DNA of 42,706 nt from an uncultured Alphaproteobacteria bacterium. Its GTDB lineage: Bacteria > Pseudomonadota > Alphaproteobacteria > HIMB59 > GCA-002718135. Below are positions 19,616 through 29,460 of this stretch, piece after piece. A program made the position numbers and the translations under genes. The notes beneath the pieces are model-generated. The model was not told where the DNA came from, made no database searches, and saw nothing but the letters and a program-made list of their open reading frames with translations. The stretch is taken from contig CACIRR010000006.1 in assembly GCA_902589095.1 (NCBI GenBank), forward strand, positions 1 to 42,706, in the 5' to 3' direction. Position 1 is the stretch's first letter. Every line of letters begins with the position of its first letter.

Positions 19616-19888
19616 TTAACTATTACGAGCTTCTAATAATTTTTTCTTAATTAGAGACAAACCTGAATCTTGCTTAGATTTATAAGATGCTTCAAAAGCT
19701 TCGCGTTGCCATCCATTGAGACGTTTTTTTAATTCTTCAAGATTATTAAGTTTCCATTCATCAGAGGTATTTTCATCTTTCCACAATTTTTTATCATCAT
19801 TTGATCTGCCACAGCCATAACAAAATCCACTTACAGGATCTGTTTTACAAACACTGATGCATGGAGATACAATATTTTTTTCTGTCAT
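19616..19888 (-). CDS. DUF1289-family small protein
   Basis: SPCISVCKTDPVSGFCYGCGRS Cys-rich signature. Confidence 0.85.
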   Translation of the reverse strand: MTEKNIVSPCISVCKTDPVSGFCYGCGRSNDDKKLWKDENTSDEWKLNNLEELKKRLNGWQREAFEASYKSKQDSGLSLIKKKLLEARNS

Positions 19889-19937
19889 ATGAAATTAGAT
19901 ATATTTTTTTTTCCTCAATTCAAATAAAATACAAATT

Positions 19938-20903
19938 ATGTTTGATTTTAATTATCTCAATATTGTTGAAGCTTATAAAAATATTAAGAGTAAGGTGCTC
20001 AAAACTCCCTTAATTTCAAATGACTTTATTAACAATCTGGCAGGTGGAAAAATATATTTTAAGCTAGAAAATTTACAGAATACAGGTTCATTCAAACTTC
20101 GGGGTGCATCAAATAAAATATCTAAATTGACTTTGGAGAATAAAGCAAATGGACTTGTAGCATATTCTTCTGGCAATCATGCTCAAGCTGTTGCGTTCGC
20201 TTCACTGCAGGAAAATATAAATGCAAAGATTATTATGCCCAAAAATGCACCAAAAATTAAAATTGATAATACTCAAAGCTATGGAGCAGAGGTTATTTTG
20301 TATGATCCAAAAACAGAAATCAGAGAAGAAATTGGTCAAAATATTGCTGTTACTGAAAATAGAACATTAATAAAACCATACGATGACTTTGATATTATTG
20401 CTGGTCAAGGAACTGCAGGTTATGAAATTGCAGAAGAATTAAATCATCTTTCAATAACTCCTGATATCTATTTATGTTGCTGTGGTGGTGGAGGTCTGAT
20501 TGCGGGAACTGCTACATATTTAAAATATAAATTTCCAAAAATAGAGTCTTATGCCGTAGAACCATACGGTTTTGATGATACTAAATTATCTTTAGAAAGT
20601 AAAAAAATTATTTCTAACAAACACGGCTTCGAGTCAATTTGTGATGCTATTATAACACCTCAACCAGGTAATATAACCTTTCCATTAAATCTTAAGGCAT
20701 TGGCAGGAGGAATTGTTGTTAAAGATGAAGAAGTTAAAAACTCGATAAAAGTATTGGCTGAACATTTAAAAATAATCGTTGAACCAGGGGGTGCTGTAGC
20801 TGCAACTGCAGCACTTACCAAAAAAATTGATATGAAAAATAAAACTGTTGTTGTGATGATATCAGGAGGTAATATTGATTTAGATATGTTTGCCAATTTA
20901 TGA
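19938..20903 (+). CDS. PLP-dependent threonine/serine dehydratase (or serine racemase)
   Basis: ENLQNTGSFKLRGA PLP-lysine motif; CCCGGGGLIAG. Confidence 0.9.
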   Translation: MFDFNYLNIVEAYKNIKSKVLKTPLISNDFINNLAGGKIYFKLENLQNTGSFKLRGASNKISKLTLENKANGLVAYSSGNHAQAVAFASLQENINAKIIMPKNAPKIKIDNTQSYGAEVILYDPKTEIREEIGQNIAVTENRTLIKPYDDFDIIAGQGTAGYEIAEELNHLSITPDIYLCCCGGGGLIAGTATYLKYKFPKIESYAVEPYGFDDTKLSLESKKIISNKHGFESICDAIITPQPGNITFPLNLKALAGGIVVKDEEVKNSIKVLAEHLKIIVEPGGAVAATAALTKKIDMKNKTVVVMISGGNIDLDMFANL

Positions 20904-22660
20904 GTAATTTAAAAATAAAAAAAATTCAAAATTTATTGAAGGAAAAAAATATCAATACCTTAATTATCAATAGAACTGATGAATTTCTAAATGAATACAT
21001 TTCCTCAGATTCTGAGAGATTGCGATGGGCTACTGATTTTTCTGGCTCCGCAGGTAGAGCTATAATTCGTCAAAATTCAGCAAGCCTTTATGTTGATGGT
21101 AGGTATACATTTCAAGCAAATGAACAGGTAGATGCCAGTCAAATTTCTCTAGAGCATCTTAATGATTTTTCAAAAAATTTAAGTGAGTATTTTATAAATA
21201 ATGAATGTGTTGCACTTGATCCAAGATTGCATTCTGTTGAAGAAACCCTAAAATATGTAGACTTGATGTTTAAAAGTGAAACTAGATTATATTTCACAGA
21301 AGATAATTTAATTGATGAATTATGGGATAATAAGCCAAATCGTAATTATGGTTTTGTTTTTGATCATCCTAAAAATTTTGCAGGTGCAGAGTCATCAAAG
21401 AAACTTGAACATGTTATCAATACTCTAGAAAAAAGTAACTTAGATGCGTATTTTTTATCAAGTTTAGACTCCATAGCCTGGTTATTGAACCTAAGGGGTA
21501 GTGATATTCTAAATACACCTTTAGCTTTTGCGTATCTATTAATATCTCAAAAAGATAAACCGGTACTATATTCAAAGGTTGATATGGTTCAACCTATGTT
21601 GAAAGAAAGACTTGCCAAATACATCAACATCGAGCCAATAGAAAATATCAAACAAGTATTTAATCATTTAAAAACGCAATCAAAAATTGGATTTGATTAT
21701 AAAAATTCTTCATATTTTTTTTATGATTTAGCAATTAAAAAAAATTGTCTTCCTTCTCATCTTGAAAACCCATGCCTTTTCCCTAAAGCAACAAAGAATG
21801 CAGTTGAGCTTGAAGGTGCAAGAAATGCTCATGTCAGAGATGGTGCGAGTGTGACAAAATTTTTATATTGGTTAAAAAATCATCCAAATATTGAAAATGA
21901 AACTGAAGTTTCCGCAGCTGATAAATTATTTTCATTTCGTAATTTAAATGATCTATTTCATTCCGTCTCTTTTGATACAATATCTGCTATTGGAAAAAAT
22001 GCTGCTCTTCCTCATTATAGATATGATAAAAGCAATCCTATCCCTCTTAAAGAGAATACTATTTATTTATTTGACTCTGGAGGACAATATTACGATGGCA
22101 CCACTGATATAACAAGAACTGTTATTTTAGGAGAAGCAACAAAAAAGCAGAAAGAAATGTTTACTCGAGTTTTAAAAGGGCACATAAGTCTCTCTACGCA
22201 TACTTTTCCAAAACAGACAAAAGGTACAGATATTGATTACTTAGCAAGAGCAAGCCTACAAGAAATTGGGTGTGATTATGATCATGGTACTGGGCATGGA
22301 ATTGGAAGTTTCTTGAGTGTGCATGAGGCTCCTCAACGAATATCTAAAAAAAATATGTTTCCTAGTGTAGATTTACTACCTGGAATGATTTTATCAAATG
22401 AGCCAGGTTTTTATAAAGAAGGAGAATATGGAATCCGTATTGAAAACATCTTTATAGTAAAGGAAGAGAACGAAAACTTGCTTAATTTTGAAAATATATC
22501 CTGGGCTCCAATTGACAAGGATCTTATTGAACCTTCGTTATTAAATTCAAATGATGTGGAATGGTTAAATAGTTATCATCAAACAGTTTTTGATAAACTA
22601 TCAATATTTCTTACTGCAGAGGAGAAGCTTTGGTTACAAAACGTAACTTCGCCTCTCTAA
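20900..22660 (+). CDS. Aminopeptidase P family (Xaa-Pro) M24 metallopeptidase, long form
   Basis: DSGGQYYDGTTDITRT, DHGTGHGIGSFLSVHE, GMILSNEPGFY motifs. Confidence 0.92.
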   Translation: MSNLKIKKIQNLLKEKNINTLIINRTDEFLNEYISSDSERLRWATDFSGSAGRAIIRQNSASLYVDGRYTFQANEQVDASQISLEHLNDFSKNLSEYFINNECVALDPRLHSVEETLKYVDLMFKSETRLYFTEDNLIDELWDNKPNRNYGFVFDHPKNFAGAESSKKLEHVINTLEKSNLDAYFLSSLDSIAWLLNLRGSDILNTPLAFAYLLISQKDKPVLYSKVDMVQPMLKERLAKYINIEPIENIKQVFNHLKTQSKIGFDYKNSSYFFYDLAIKKNCLPSHLENPCLFPKATKNAVELEGARNAHVRDGASVTKFLYWLKNHPNIENETEVSAADKLFSFRNLNDLFHSVSFDTISAIGKNAALPHYRYDKSNPIPLKENTIYLFDSGGQYYDGTTDITRTVILGEATKKQKEMFTRVLKGHISLSTHTFPKQTKGTDIDYLARASLQEIGCDYDHGTGHGIGSFLSVHEAPQRISKKNMFPSVDLLPGMILSNEPGFYKEGEYGIRIENIFIVKEENENLLNFENISWAPIDKDLIEPSLLNSNDVEWLNSYHQTVFDKLSIFLTAEEKLWLQNVTSPL

Positions 22661-22672
22661 CTCCAGTAAAAT

Positions 22673-22864
22673 TTAAATATAAAATTGGTTATATTTACCC
22701 TTTTGATCAAGCTCTCGCATTCTTTGCTCTAAGTCATATGTGCTAGTAGATTGAGCGAGATATTGTTCAATTTTTTCGCGATCATGATCAAAAGTAAATG
22801 ATCTTAAAAAATTATTAAGCAGCTTTTTTATCATTGCTTCTATCCTTTTCGTATAAGTGTTCAT
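22673..22864 (-). CDS. DUF3563-like small protein (start uncertain: 22834, 22864 or 22891)
   Basis: FDHDREKIEQYLAQSTSTYDLEQRMRELDQKG resembles the DUF3563 YLAxS..DLExRMR motif; ORF reaches the stop at 22673. Confidence 0.6.
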   Translation of the reverse strand: MNTYTKRIEAMIKKLLNNFLRSFTFDHDREKIEQYLAQSTSTYDLEQRMRELDQKGKYNQFYI

Positions 22865-22997
22865 TAAGAGCTGATCGCCAGTCTTTACCATATTCCGTTC
22901 TGAAATATTTAACTAACTGAGGATCAACATTATCAAAACCATAATCATTTATAGCTTTGTAAGTAGAATTTATAAAAGTAAGTATATTTTTGTACAT
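22815..22997 (-). CDS. Uncharacterised 60-aa protein upstream of the DUF3563-like ORF
   Basis: ORF preceded on the minus strand by AAAGGA SD and a TTGATT-N18-TATAAT promoter; overlaps the next ORF by about 20 nt. Confidence 0.55.
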   Translation of the reverse strand: MYKNILTFINSTYKAINDYGFDNVDPQLVKYFRTEYGKDWRSALNEHLYEKDRSNDKKAA

Positions 22998-23015
22998 TTA
23001 TGTTCCTTTCAGCCT

Positions 23016-23045
23016 ATTATATAGGAATTTAAATATGCAAATCAA
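23016..23045 (-). promoter_or_regulatory. Predicted sigma70-like promoter for the small-protein pair
   Basis: Minus strand TTGATT (23045-23040), 18 nt, TATAAT (23021-23016); the -10 sits in inverted repeat CCTAT-TAT-ATAGG (23013-23025). Confidence 0.5.
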
Positions 23046-23181
23046 ACAAGTTAAATACATATATTATATGCGTATTATGCATATATAAATTCTCTTTATT
23101 ATTCGGATTAAAAAAAATATTATATTTTTCATAAAATGATTTTATGCAAAAATTAACTATACCCTTAATCTTTAATTCAAG

Positions 23182-23203
23182 ATAATCATTCATAAATGAT
23201 TAT
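23182..23203 (+). promoter_or_regulatory. Perfect 9-bp inverted repeat enclosing the GT4 start codon
   Basis: ATAATCATT-CATA-AATGATTAT; ATG at 23196-23198. Confidence 0.6.
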
Positions 23204-24311
23204 TGTTTTAACACAATGCTTCCCTCCAAGAGTTGGAGGTATAGAAAATCTTATTGAAAATTTATCAATAGAATTGAGTAAAAAATATGAAGTGCTGGTC
23301 TTAGCTGATCAGCATAATAAATCTGGAGATCATGAATATGACTCCAAGGTGAATAAAAATATTACCGTAAAAAGATTTGGAGGCATTAAATTCTTACGCA
23401 GACAAAAAAAAATATTCAATTTAAAAAAATATTTAGAAACAAAAAATATAACCTGCATTTTTGGAGATAGTTGGAAAAGTTTTGAATTATGTATTGATAC
23501 ATTAAACAAAAAATCGATTTACTCAATCTGTCTCGCTCATGGTAATGAAATTATACCTAAAAATTCTGCTTATAAAAACAGATTAATTACTACACTGAAT
23601 AAGGTTTCCCATATAGTTTGCAACTCTCACTATACAAAAGATTTAGTTATTAGAACTGGTATTACAAATCAATATATTACGTGCATTCACCCTGGTGCTC
23701 AGAACAATGTAAATTTATCAGATCAAACTTTGCAGAAAGTAAATGGTAGCCCGATAATAACTACTTTAGCAAGATTGGAAAAAAGAAAAGGACATTCATA
23801 TATTTTATCAGCAATAGCAAAACTTAAAAATGAGTATCCAAATATTCTTTATGTTATCGCAGGTTCAGGAGGGGAGTTATCAAATTTAAAAAATATTGTT
23901 CACAAAACTAATATTGAACAAAATGTTCTTTTTGTAGGTAATATAAATAATAATGAAAAAAATTATTTATTTAAAAAAACTGATGTAATGATTATGCCTA
24001 CAACTGATGAGACAAACAATCGGTCAATTGAGGGTTTTGGCATAGCATATATCGAGGCAGCTTTTTATGGGATTCCATCTATAGCATCAAATATTGGGGG
24101 GACACCTGAAGCTGTTATTCATGAGGAAACGGGTTTAATTTTAAACAAAATTGATGATGTGTATTCAGCATTGAGACACCTAATCTCTGATAAAACAAAA
24201 ACTAAAAAACTTGGTCAAAATGCAAAAATCAGAGCTGAAAGTAAATATCATTGGACAGATGTGATAAAAAAATATCTTCATATAATTCATAATATTGATA
24301 GAAAAAATTAA
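23196..24311 (+). CDS. Glycosyltransferase family 4 (PimB-like)
   Basis: LTQCFPPRVGGIENLIENLS; LARLEKRKGHSYILSA; EGFGIAYIEAAFYGIPSIAS. Confidence 0.9.
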   Translation: MIIVLTQCFPPRVGGIENLIENLSIELSKKYEVLVLADQHNKSGDHEYDSKVNKNITVKRFGGIKFLRRQKKIFNLKKYLETKNITCIFGDSWKSFELCIDTLNKKSIYSICLAHGNEIIPKNSAYKNRLITTLNKVSHIVCNSHYTKDLVIRTGITNQYITCIHPGAQNNVNLSDQTLQKVNGSPIITTLARLEKRKGHSYILSAIAKLKNEYPNILYVIAGSGGELSNLKNIVHKTNIEQNVLFVGNINNNEKNYLFKKTDVMIMPTTDETNNRSIEGFGIAYIEAAFYGIPSIASNIGGTPEAVIHEETGLILNKIDDVYSALRHLISDKTKTKKLGQNAKIRAESKYHWTDVIKKYLHIIHNIDRKN

Positions 24312-25240
24312 TGAATATTCTTTTTCATGCTTCCCTTGCTAATCAAGATGAATTTTTAAAAGCATTAAGAAAAAAATTTTTTTCTCATAAAATTTTTACT
24401 TTAGATCAAAATGTATCTTTAGATACAATAGAAGTAGCTTTGGTATGGAATTTATCTGATAAAATTTTTAAGAAATTAAAAAATTTAAAAATTATTTTTT
24501 CTTTAGGTGCTGGGGTAGATCATATTCTTAAATTACCAAGTTACAAAAATACACCAATAATTAGAATTCAAGACCCAAATATGCGATCACGTATGTTGAA
24601 TCATGTGCTATCCCAAATTTTGATTTATCAATTAAAACTTAATGAATTTAATAAGGCTCAACAGAAAAATATATGGCTTGATGAAAGACATACATCTTTA
24701 AATAAGGATCTGACCATTGGTGTTTTAGGGGTTGGATATTTAGGTAAATTTATTGCAAATAAATTAAAATCATTAGATTATAATGTAATTGGATATAAAA
24801 ATTCTATTTCAGCAGCAAAATTTTCAATACCAATATATTATAAAAAATCCTTAAAAACTTTTTTAAAATTATCAGATATTATAGTCTCTGTACTGCCAGC
24901 AACTAAAGAAACTAATGATTTAATAAATAAATCTTTTCTTAATAAAATGAAAAAAAAATCTTTACTAATTAATATTGGCAGAGGGTCTTCATTAAATGAA
25001 ATGGATTTATTAAAGCATATTAAACAAAATAATTTTTTTTTTGCTTCTCTAGATGTTTTTAAAAAAGAGCCATTACCGAAAAATAGTAAACTTTGGAAAA
25101 GTCAAAACATTACAGTAACTCCTCATGTTGCTGCTATTACTGATGTAGACTCATCAATTAATTATATTTTTTCAAAATTTGAGCAATTTAGAACAAACGG
25201 AAAAATTAAAAGTGATGTGAAAATAAAAAATGGATATTAA
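24311..25240 (+). CDS. D-2-hydroxyacid dehydrogenase (glyoxylate/hydroxypyruvate reductase A-like)
   Basis: IGVLGVGYLGKFIANKL; NIGRGSSLNEMDL; TPHVAAITD. Confidence 0.88.
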   Translation: MNILFHASLANQDEFLKALRKKFFSHKIFTLDQNVSLDTIEVALVWNLSDKIFKKLKNLKIIFSLGAGVDHILKLPSYKNTPIIRIQDPNMRSRMLNHVLSQILIYQLKLNEFNKAQQKNIWLDERHTSLNKDLTIGVLGVGYLGKFIANKLKSLDYNVIGYKNSISAAKFSIPIYYKKSLKTFLKLSDIIVSVLPATKETNDLINKSFLNKMKKKSLLINIGRGSSLNEMDLLKHIKQNNFFFASLDVFKKEPLPKNSKLWKSQNITVTPHVAAITDVDSSINYIFSKFEQFRTNGKIKSDVKIKNGY

Positions 25241-26418
25241 TTATTTTTGAAATAATTTTCTAAAATTTGATAATATATCTTTGTCAATTCATTTAGATCT
25301 TCCAAATAAACAAACTCATCAATTTGATGTAGGGTTTGATTCCTAATACCAAGCTCAATAACTTCACAATAATTTTTAATAAATCTTGCATCGGATGTAC
25401 CTCCATCAGTGGCAAGTTCTGGGTCTTCATTTCTTCCAGTAGCTTGAGAAATTGATTTAGATATAATCTTACTTAATTGACCTGGTTTATTTAAAAATGA
25501 TCGTGCACTGATTTCATGATGTACTTTACAAGTTGCTTTTATCTTATTAGTAAAAACAGTTTCTATTTTATGATCAATCCATTCAATAAGAGTCTCTGCT
25601 GTATGCAGATCATTGAAACGAATATTTATTGTAGCTTTTGCAAACTCTGGAATTACGTTGTGAGCAGTATTACCAACATCAAAGGTTGGAATTTGTATAC
25701 TGGTTGGTAAAAAAAATTCATTACCTTCATCAAGAGGCTTCTCTAAAATATTTGATAAGAGTTTAGTTAGATAATGTACAGGATTCTCAGCTCTGTGACC
25801 ATTAGCTGTATGACCTTGGATACCCTTTACCGTTAAAAAAAAATTAATAGATCCTCTTCTGCCTATTTTAACCTTATCTCCTATACTAGAGTTTGACGTG
25901 GGTTCTCCAACTAAACAATGGTCAATTTTAATGTTATTTTTTTTTGTCCACTCCATAATTTGCGGCGTTCCATTGATGGCTTCTCCTTCTTCATCACCTG
26001 TTATTATAAATGACAACTTACCACCAAAGTCTCCACCATTATGTTTCAAAAATTGTTCAGCAGCTGATATGAAGCATGCGATGTTACTTTTCATATCTTC
26101 TGTGCCTCGTCCAAACAGTTTATCATTTTCTATAATTGCTCCAAAAGGAGGATGCTTCCATGAACTTTCATTACCAGGAGGAACTACATCTGTGTGACCT
26201 GCAAAAGCTAAATGAGGACCCTCACTCCCAATAGATGCAAATAAATTTTTTACCTTATAAGATCCATTTCCAGAAAAGGATAAGGGAGTGCAATTAAAAC
26301 CAAGAGAGCTCAAGTGATCTTGGACCACAAGTAATGCTCCGTCATCCTCTGGTGTAATACTGCGACATTTAACTAATGCTTGTGTAAGTTTAATAGCGTT
26401 GAAATTGATTTCAGTCAT
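25237..26418 (-). CDS. dapE: Succinyl-diaminopimelate desuccinylase
   Basis: AFAGHTDVVPPGN, GRGTEDMKS, TGDEEGEAINGT; adjacent to dapD. Confidence 0.96.
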   Translation of the reverse strand: MTEINFNAIKLTQALVKCRSITPEDDGALLVVQDHLSSLGFNCTPLSFSGNGSYKVKNLFASIGSEGPHLAFAGHTDVVPPGNESSWKHPPFGAIIENDKLFGRGTEDMKSNIACFISAAEQFLKHNGGDFGGKLSFIITGDEEGEAINGTPQIMEWTKKNNIKIDHCLVGEPTSNSSIGDKVKIGRRGSINFFLTVKGIQGHTANGHRAENPVHYLTKLLSNILEKPLDEGNEFFLPTSIQIPTFDVGNTAHNVIPEFAKATINIRFNDLHTAETLIEWIDHKIETVFTNKIKATCKVHHEISARSFLNKPGQLSKIISKSISQATGRNEDPELATDGGTSDARFIKNYCEVIELGIRNQTLHQIDEFVYLEDLNELTKIYYQILENYFKNN

Positions 26419-27248
26419 TAATCACGAAGTAGGTCATTAATTGAAGTTTTAGATCTTGTTCTTTCATCCACTCTTTTTACTATAACTGCACAATATAATC
26501 CTGGACCCTCAGAACCGTCAGGCAACTTCTTTCCAGGAACTGTTCCAGGAACAATAACAGAATATGGGGGTACTTTACCCATATGAATTTCTCCACTTGC
26601 TCTATCAATAATTTTTGTTGATGCGCCAATAAAAACTCCCATTGACAGAACTGAACCCTCTCCAACGATAACTCCTTCAGCCACCTCACTTCTCGCTCCT
26701 ATGAAACAATTGTCTTCTATAATAACTGGATTTGCTTGAAGCGGTTCTAATACTCCTCCAATCCCGGCACCTCCAGAGATGTGGCAATTTTTACCAATTT
26801 GTGCACAAGAACCAACGGTTGCCCAAGTATCAATCATTGTACCTTCATCAACATATGCGCCTAAGTTCACAAAAGATGGCATCAAAATTACTCCTTTTGC
26901 AATAAAAGCAGATTTTCTTACAACAGCATCTGGTACATATCTAAAACCAGCCCTTTCATGATCGTCTTTTGTCCAGTTAGCAGTTTTACTTGGAACTTTA
27001 TCATACCAAGTTGCATGTGATGCTTTGACTATTTCATTGTCATTTAATCGAAAGCTTAGAAGTATAGCTTTTTTTATCCATTGATTAACTATCCATTCAG
27101 CATTAATTTTTTCACAAACACGTATTTTCCCAATATCAAGTTGATTTAGTGTTTCCTCAACTGAATCTCGAATCTCACCTTTGGTATTAAAACTAATTTC
27201 ATCTCGTTGTTCAAAAGCTTGCTCTATAATTTTTTTTAATTCACTCAT
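26418..27248 (-). CDS. dapD: Tetrahydrodipicolinate N-succinyltransferase
   Basis: Left-handed beta-helix hexapeptides; [27 protein letters not shown]. Confidence 0.97.
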   Translation of the reverse strand: MSELKKIIEQAFEQRDEISFNTKGEIRDSVEETLNQLDIGKIRVCEKINAEWIVNQWIKKAILLSFRLNDNEIVKASHATWYDKVPSKTANWTKDDHERAGFRYVPDAVVRKSAFIAKGVILMPSFVNLGAYVDEGTMIDTWATVGSCAQIGKNCHISGGAGIGGVLEPLQANPVIIEDNCFIGARSEVAEGVIVGEGSVLSMGVFIGASTKIIDRASGEIHMGKVPPYSVIVPGTVPGKKLPDGSEGPGLYCAVIVKRVDERTRSKTSINDLLRD

Positions 27249-27922
27249 ATTTTTCCTTTGTTAACATCTTCTAAAAATTCTGTAATATTTGTTGTTTCAT
27301 GATCAAGATATTGTTTTGATGCTTTGATGTCATCACTAAAATTTTCGTACCCAGCATCAATCCAAACAGATGTAAAACCAACGTTTTTGGCAGGAACAAG
27401 ATTTTTTGCAATATCATCAAACATTGCGGAACTTTTTGTTTCTATATCAAATTGTGCAATCATTTGTTCATAAGGAGCTAATTCTGGCTTTGGTATATAA
27501 TTTGCCATTTTAATATCATAAATTTCATCAAAAAAATTTGATAATTCTAATCTTTCTAAAACATCAAGAGCATGCTGCATATTAGCGTTGGTATAGATAA
27601 TTTTTCTTCCTTGAAGTTTTTTTAACTCTTCATTAAGTTTGTGATTTGGTCCAACAATAGAATAGTCAAGCTTATGTACTTCAGCTAGAAAATGATCAGG
27701 ATCAACCCCATGATTATCCATCATACCTCTTAATGTTGTACCATGCTGTTTATAATAATTTTTTTGTATTATCTTTGCCTCTTCAATATCTATATCCAGA
27801 TGACTCGATACAAATTTACCCATTAAATCATGAACTTGTTGAAATATTCCACTATCAGCAGAATAAAGAGTGTTATCAAGATCAAAAATCCAGGTATTTA
27901 TTTTCTTGTTAAGATTAGTCAT
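27245..27922 (-). CDS. HAD-family hydrolase (pyrimidine 5'-nucleotidase type)
   Basis: [27 protein letters not shown]. Confidence 0.9.
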   Translation of the reverse strand: MTNLNKKINTWIFDLDNTLYSADSGIFQQVHDLMGKFVSSHLDIDIEEAKIIQKNYYKQHGTTLRGMMDNHGVDPDHFLAEVHKLDYSIVGPNHKLNEELKKLQGRKIIYTNANMQHALDVLERLELSNFFDEIYDIKMANYIPKPELAPYEQMIAQFDIETKSSAMFDDIAKNLVPAKNVGFTSVWIDAGYENFSDDIKASKQYLDHETTNITEFLEDVNKGKI

Positions 27923-27925
27923 ATT

Positions 27926-28837
27926 TTAAGAATAAATTTGTGTTCCAATACCATGTTCAGTAAATAATTCTAATACTAATGAATGAGGAATCCTACCATC
28001 TAGAATTGTCGATTTAGTTACCCCACTTTTCATGGCATCAATACATGTTTTAATTTTAGGTTTCATGCCACCAACTACAAAATCTTCTTTCATTATGGTT
28101 ATGGCATCTTCAATTTTTAAGGAAGGAATTAATTTTTTATCCTTATCCAATACGCCGGCAACATCTGTTAAAAGCAATAACTTGCTAGCTTTTAACTTTC
28201 CAGCGATAAATCCTGCAGCTGTATCAGCATTGATATTATAAGAGTTACCCTCTTCATCGATACCGAGCGGAGCAATTACAGGAATTTCTCCTAAATTAAT
28301 ATGCTCTCTAATTAAGTTGATATTCACATCCACAGGTTGTCCAACAAAACCAATATCTACTATTTTTTCAATATTAGAGTCAGAATCTTTAACTTCTACT
28401 TTTAGTTTTGTTGCAGTTAAAAGATTATTGTTATTACCACTTAAGCCAATTGCTTTTCCACCTGAGTCACTAATTGCTCTTACAATTTCACCATTAATTT
28501 CATTTCCTAATACATCTTCCACAACTTTTACTGTTTCAATATCAGTAACTCTTAAACCCTCAATAAATTGAGAAGTAATATTTTTAGTTTTTAATCTGTC
28601 TGCAATTTGAGGTCCTCCCCCATGAACAACAATTGGATATATTCCAACTTCTTTAATCAGACCAATATCTCTTGCGAAGCTTTTAGCGAGCTTAGGATCT
28701 CCCATTGCATGCCCACCATATTTGATGACAATTGTATCTCCACTGTGCTCCCTTATAAAAGGCAATGCTTCAACTAATGTTGAGGCTTTATGGATAAAAT
28801 AAGCTTGGTCGCTTTCTGATAAAAAATCAAATTTCAT
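27926..28837 (-). CDS. argB: Acetylglutamate kinase
   Basis: IVIKYGGHAMGD; VVHGGGPQI; LLLTDVAGV. Confidence 0.97.
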   Translation of the reverse strand: MKFDFLSESDQAYFIHKASTLVEALPFIREHSGDTIVIKYGGHAMGDPKLAKSFARDIGLIKEVGIYPIVVHGGGPQIADRLKTKNITSQFIEGLRVTDIETVKVVEDVLGNEINGEIVRAISDSGGKAIGLSGNNNNLLTATKLKVEVKDSDSNIEKIVDIGFVGQPVDVNINLIREHINLGEIPVIAPLGIDEEGNSYNINADTAAGFIAGKLKASKLLLLTDVAGVLDKDKKLIPSLKIEDAITIMKEDFVVGGMKPKIKTCIDAMKSGVTKSTILDGRIPHSLVLELFTEHGIGTQIYS

Positions 28838-29460
28838 TTTTGTTTTGATAAAGTATAAATATCTTTTTGAATATTTATTATTCCTTCATTTTTTTTTGTA
28901 CTTGTAAAAAAAAAATTATTAAAATATTTTTTGTAAGATTTCATTAAACTTTGCATTGAATTTTCTAGACTTGACAAATAAGACTGTGAGCATTTATCAA
29001 TTTTTGTAAACACTATTGAAAAATTTTTTTCCGCCTCACTAATCAAATCAAACATATCAATATCACTATTTTTTACGCCTACTTTGGCATCAATTAATAC
29101 ATAAGCATGTATTAAATTTAATTGGTTCATAATATATTCTTCAATTAAAATGCCAAGATTATCTCTCATTACTTTTGAGACCTTGGCGTAACCATAACCA
29201 GGCAAATCGACAAGATTGATATTTTCATTGATCATAAAAATATTTATAGATTGAGTCCTTCCTGGAGTTTTGCTCGTTTTGGCCAGATTTTTTGTTTTGG
29301 TAACTGCATTAATCATGCTTGATTTTCCAACATTTGATCTGCCAACAAAACAACAATCATTAATAGTTTTAATTTTTTTAATATCTTTGTACGATTGAAA
29401 TGATCCAATAAATTTATTTGAATTAAAAAAATTTTTTAGAGATTTACTTCCATTACTCAT
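28834..29460 (-). CDS. engB: Ribosome biogenesis GTPase EngB/YihA
   Basis: FVGRSNVGKSSMINA; LVDLPGYGYAKVSK; FTKIDK. Confidence 0.96.
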   Translation of the reverse strand: MSNGSKSLKNFFNSNKFIGSFQSYKDIKKIKTINDCCFVGRSNVGKSSMINAVTKTKNLAKTSKTPGRTQSINIFMINENINLVDLPGYGYAKVSKVMRDNLGILIEEYIMNQLNLIHAYVLIDAKVGVKNSDIDMFDLISEAEKNFSIVFTKIDKCSQSYLSSLENSMQSLMKSYKKYFNNFFFTSTKKNEGIINIQKDIYTLSKQK

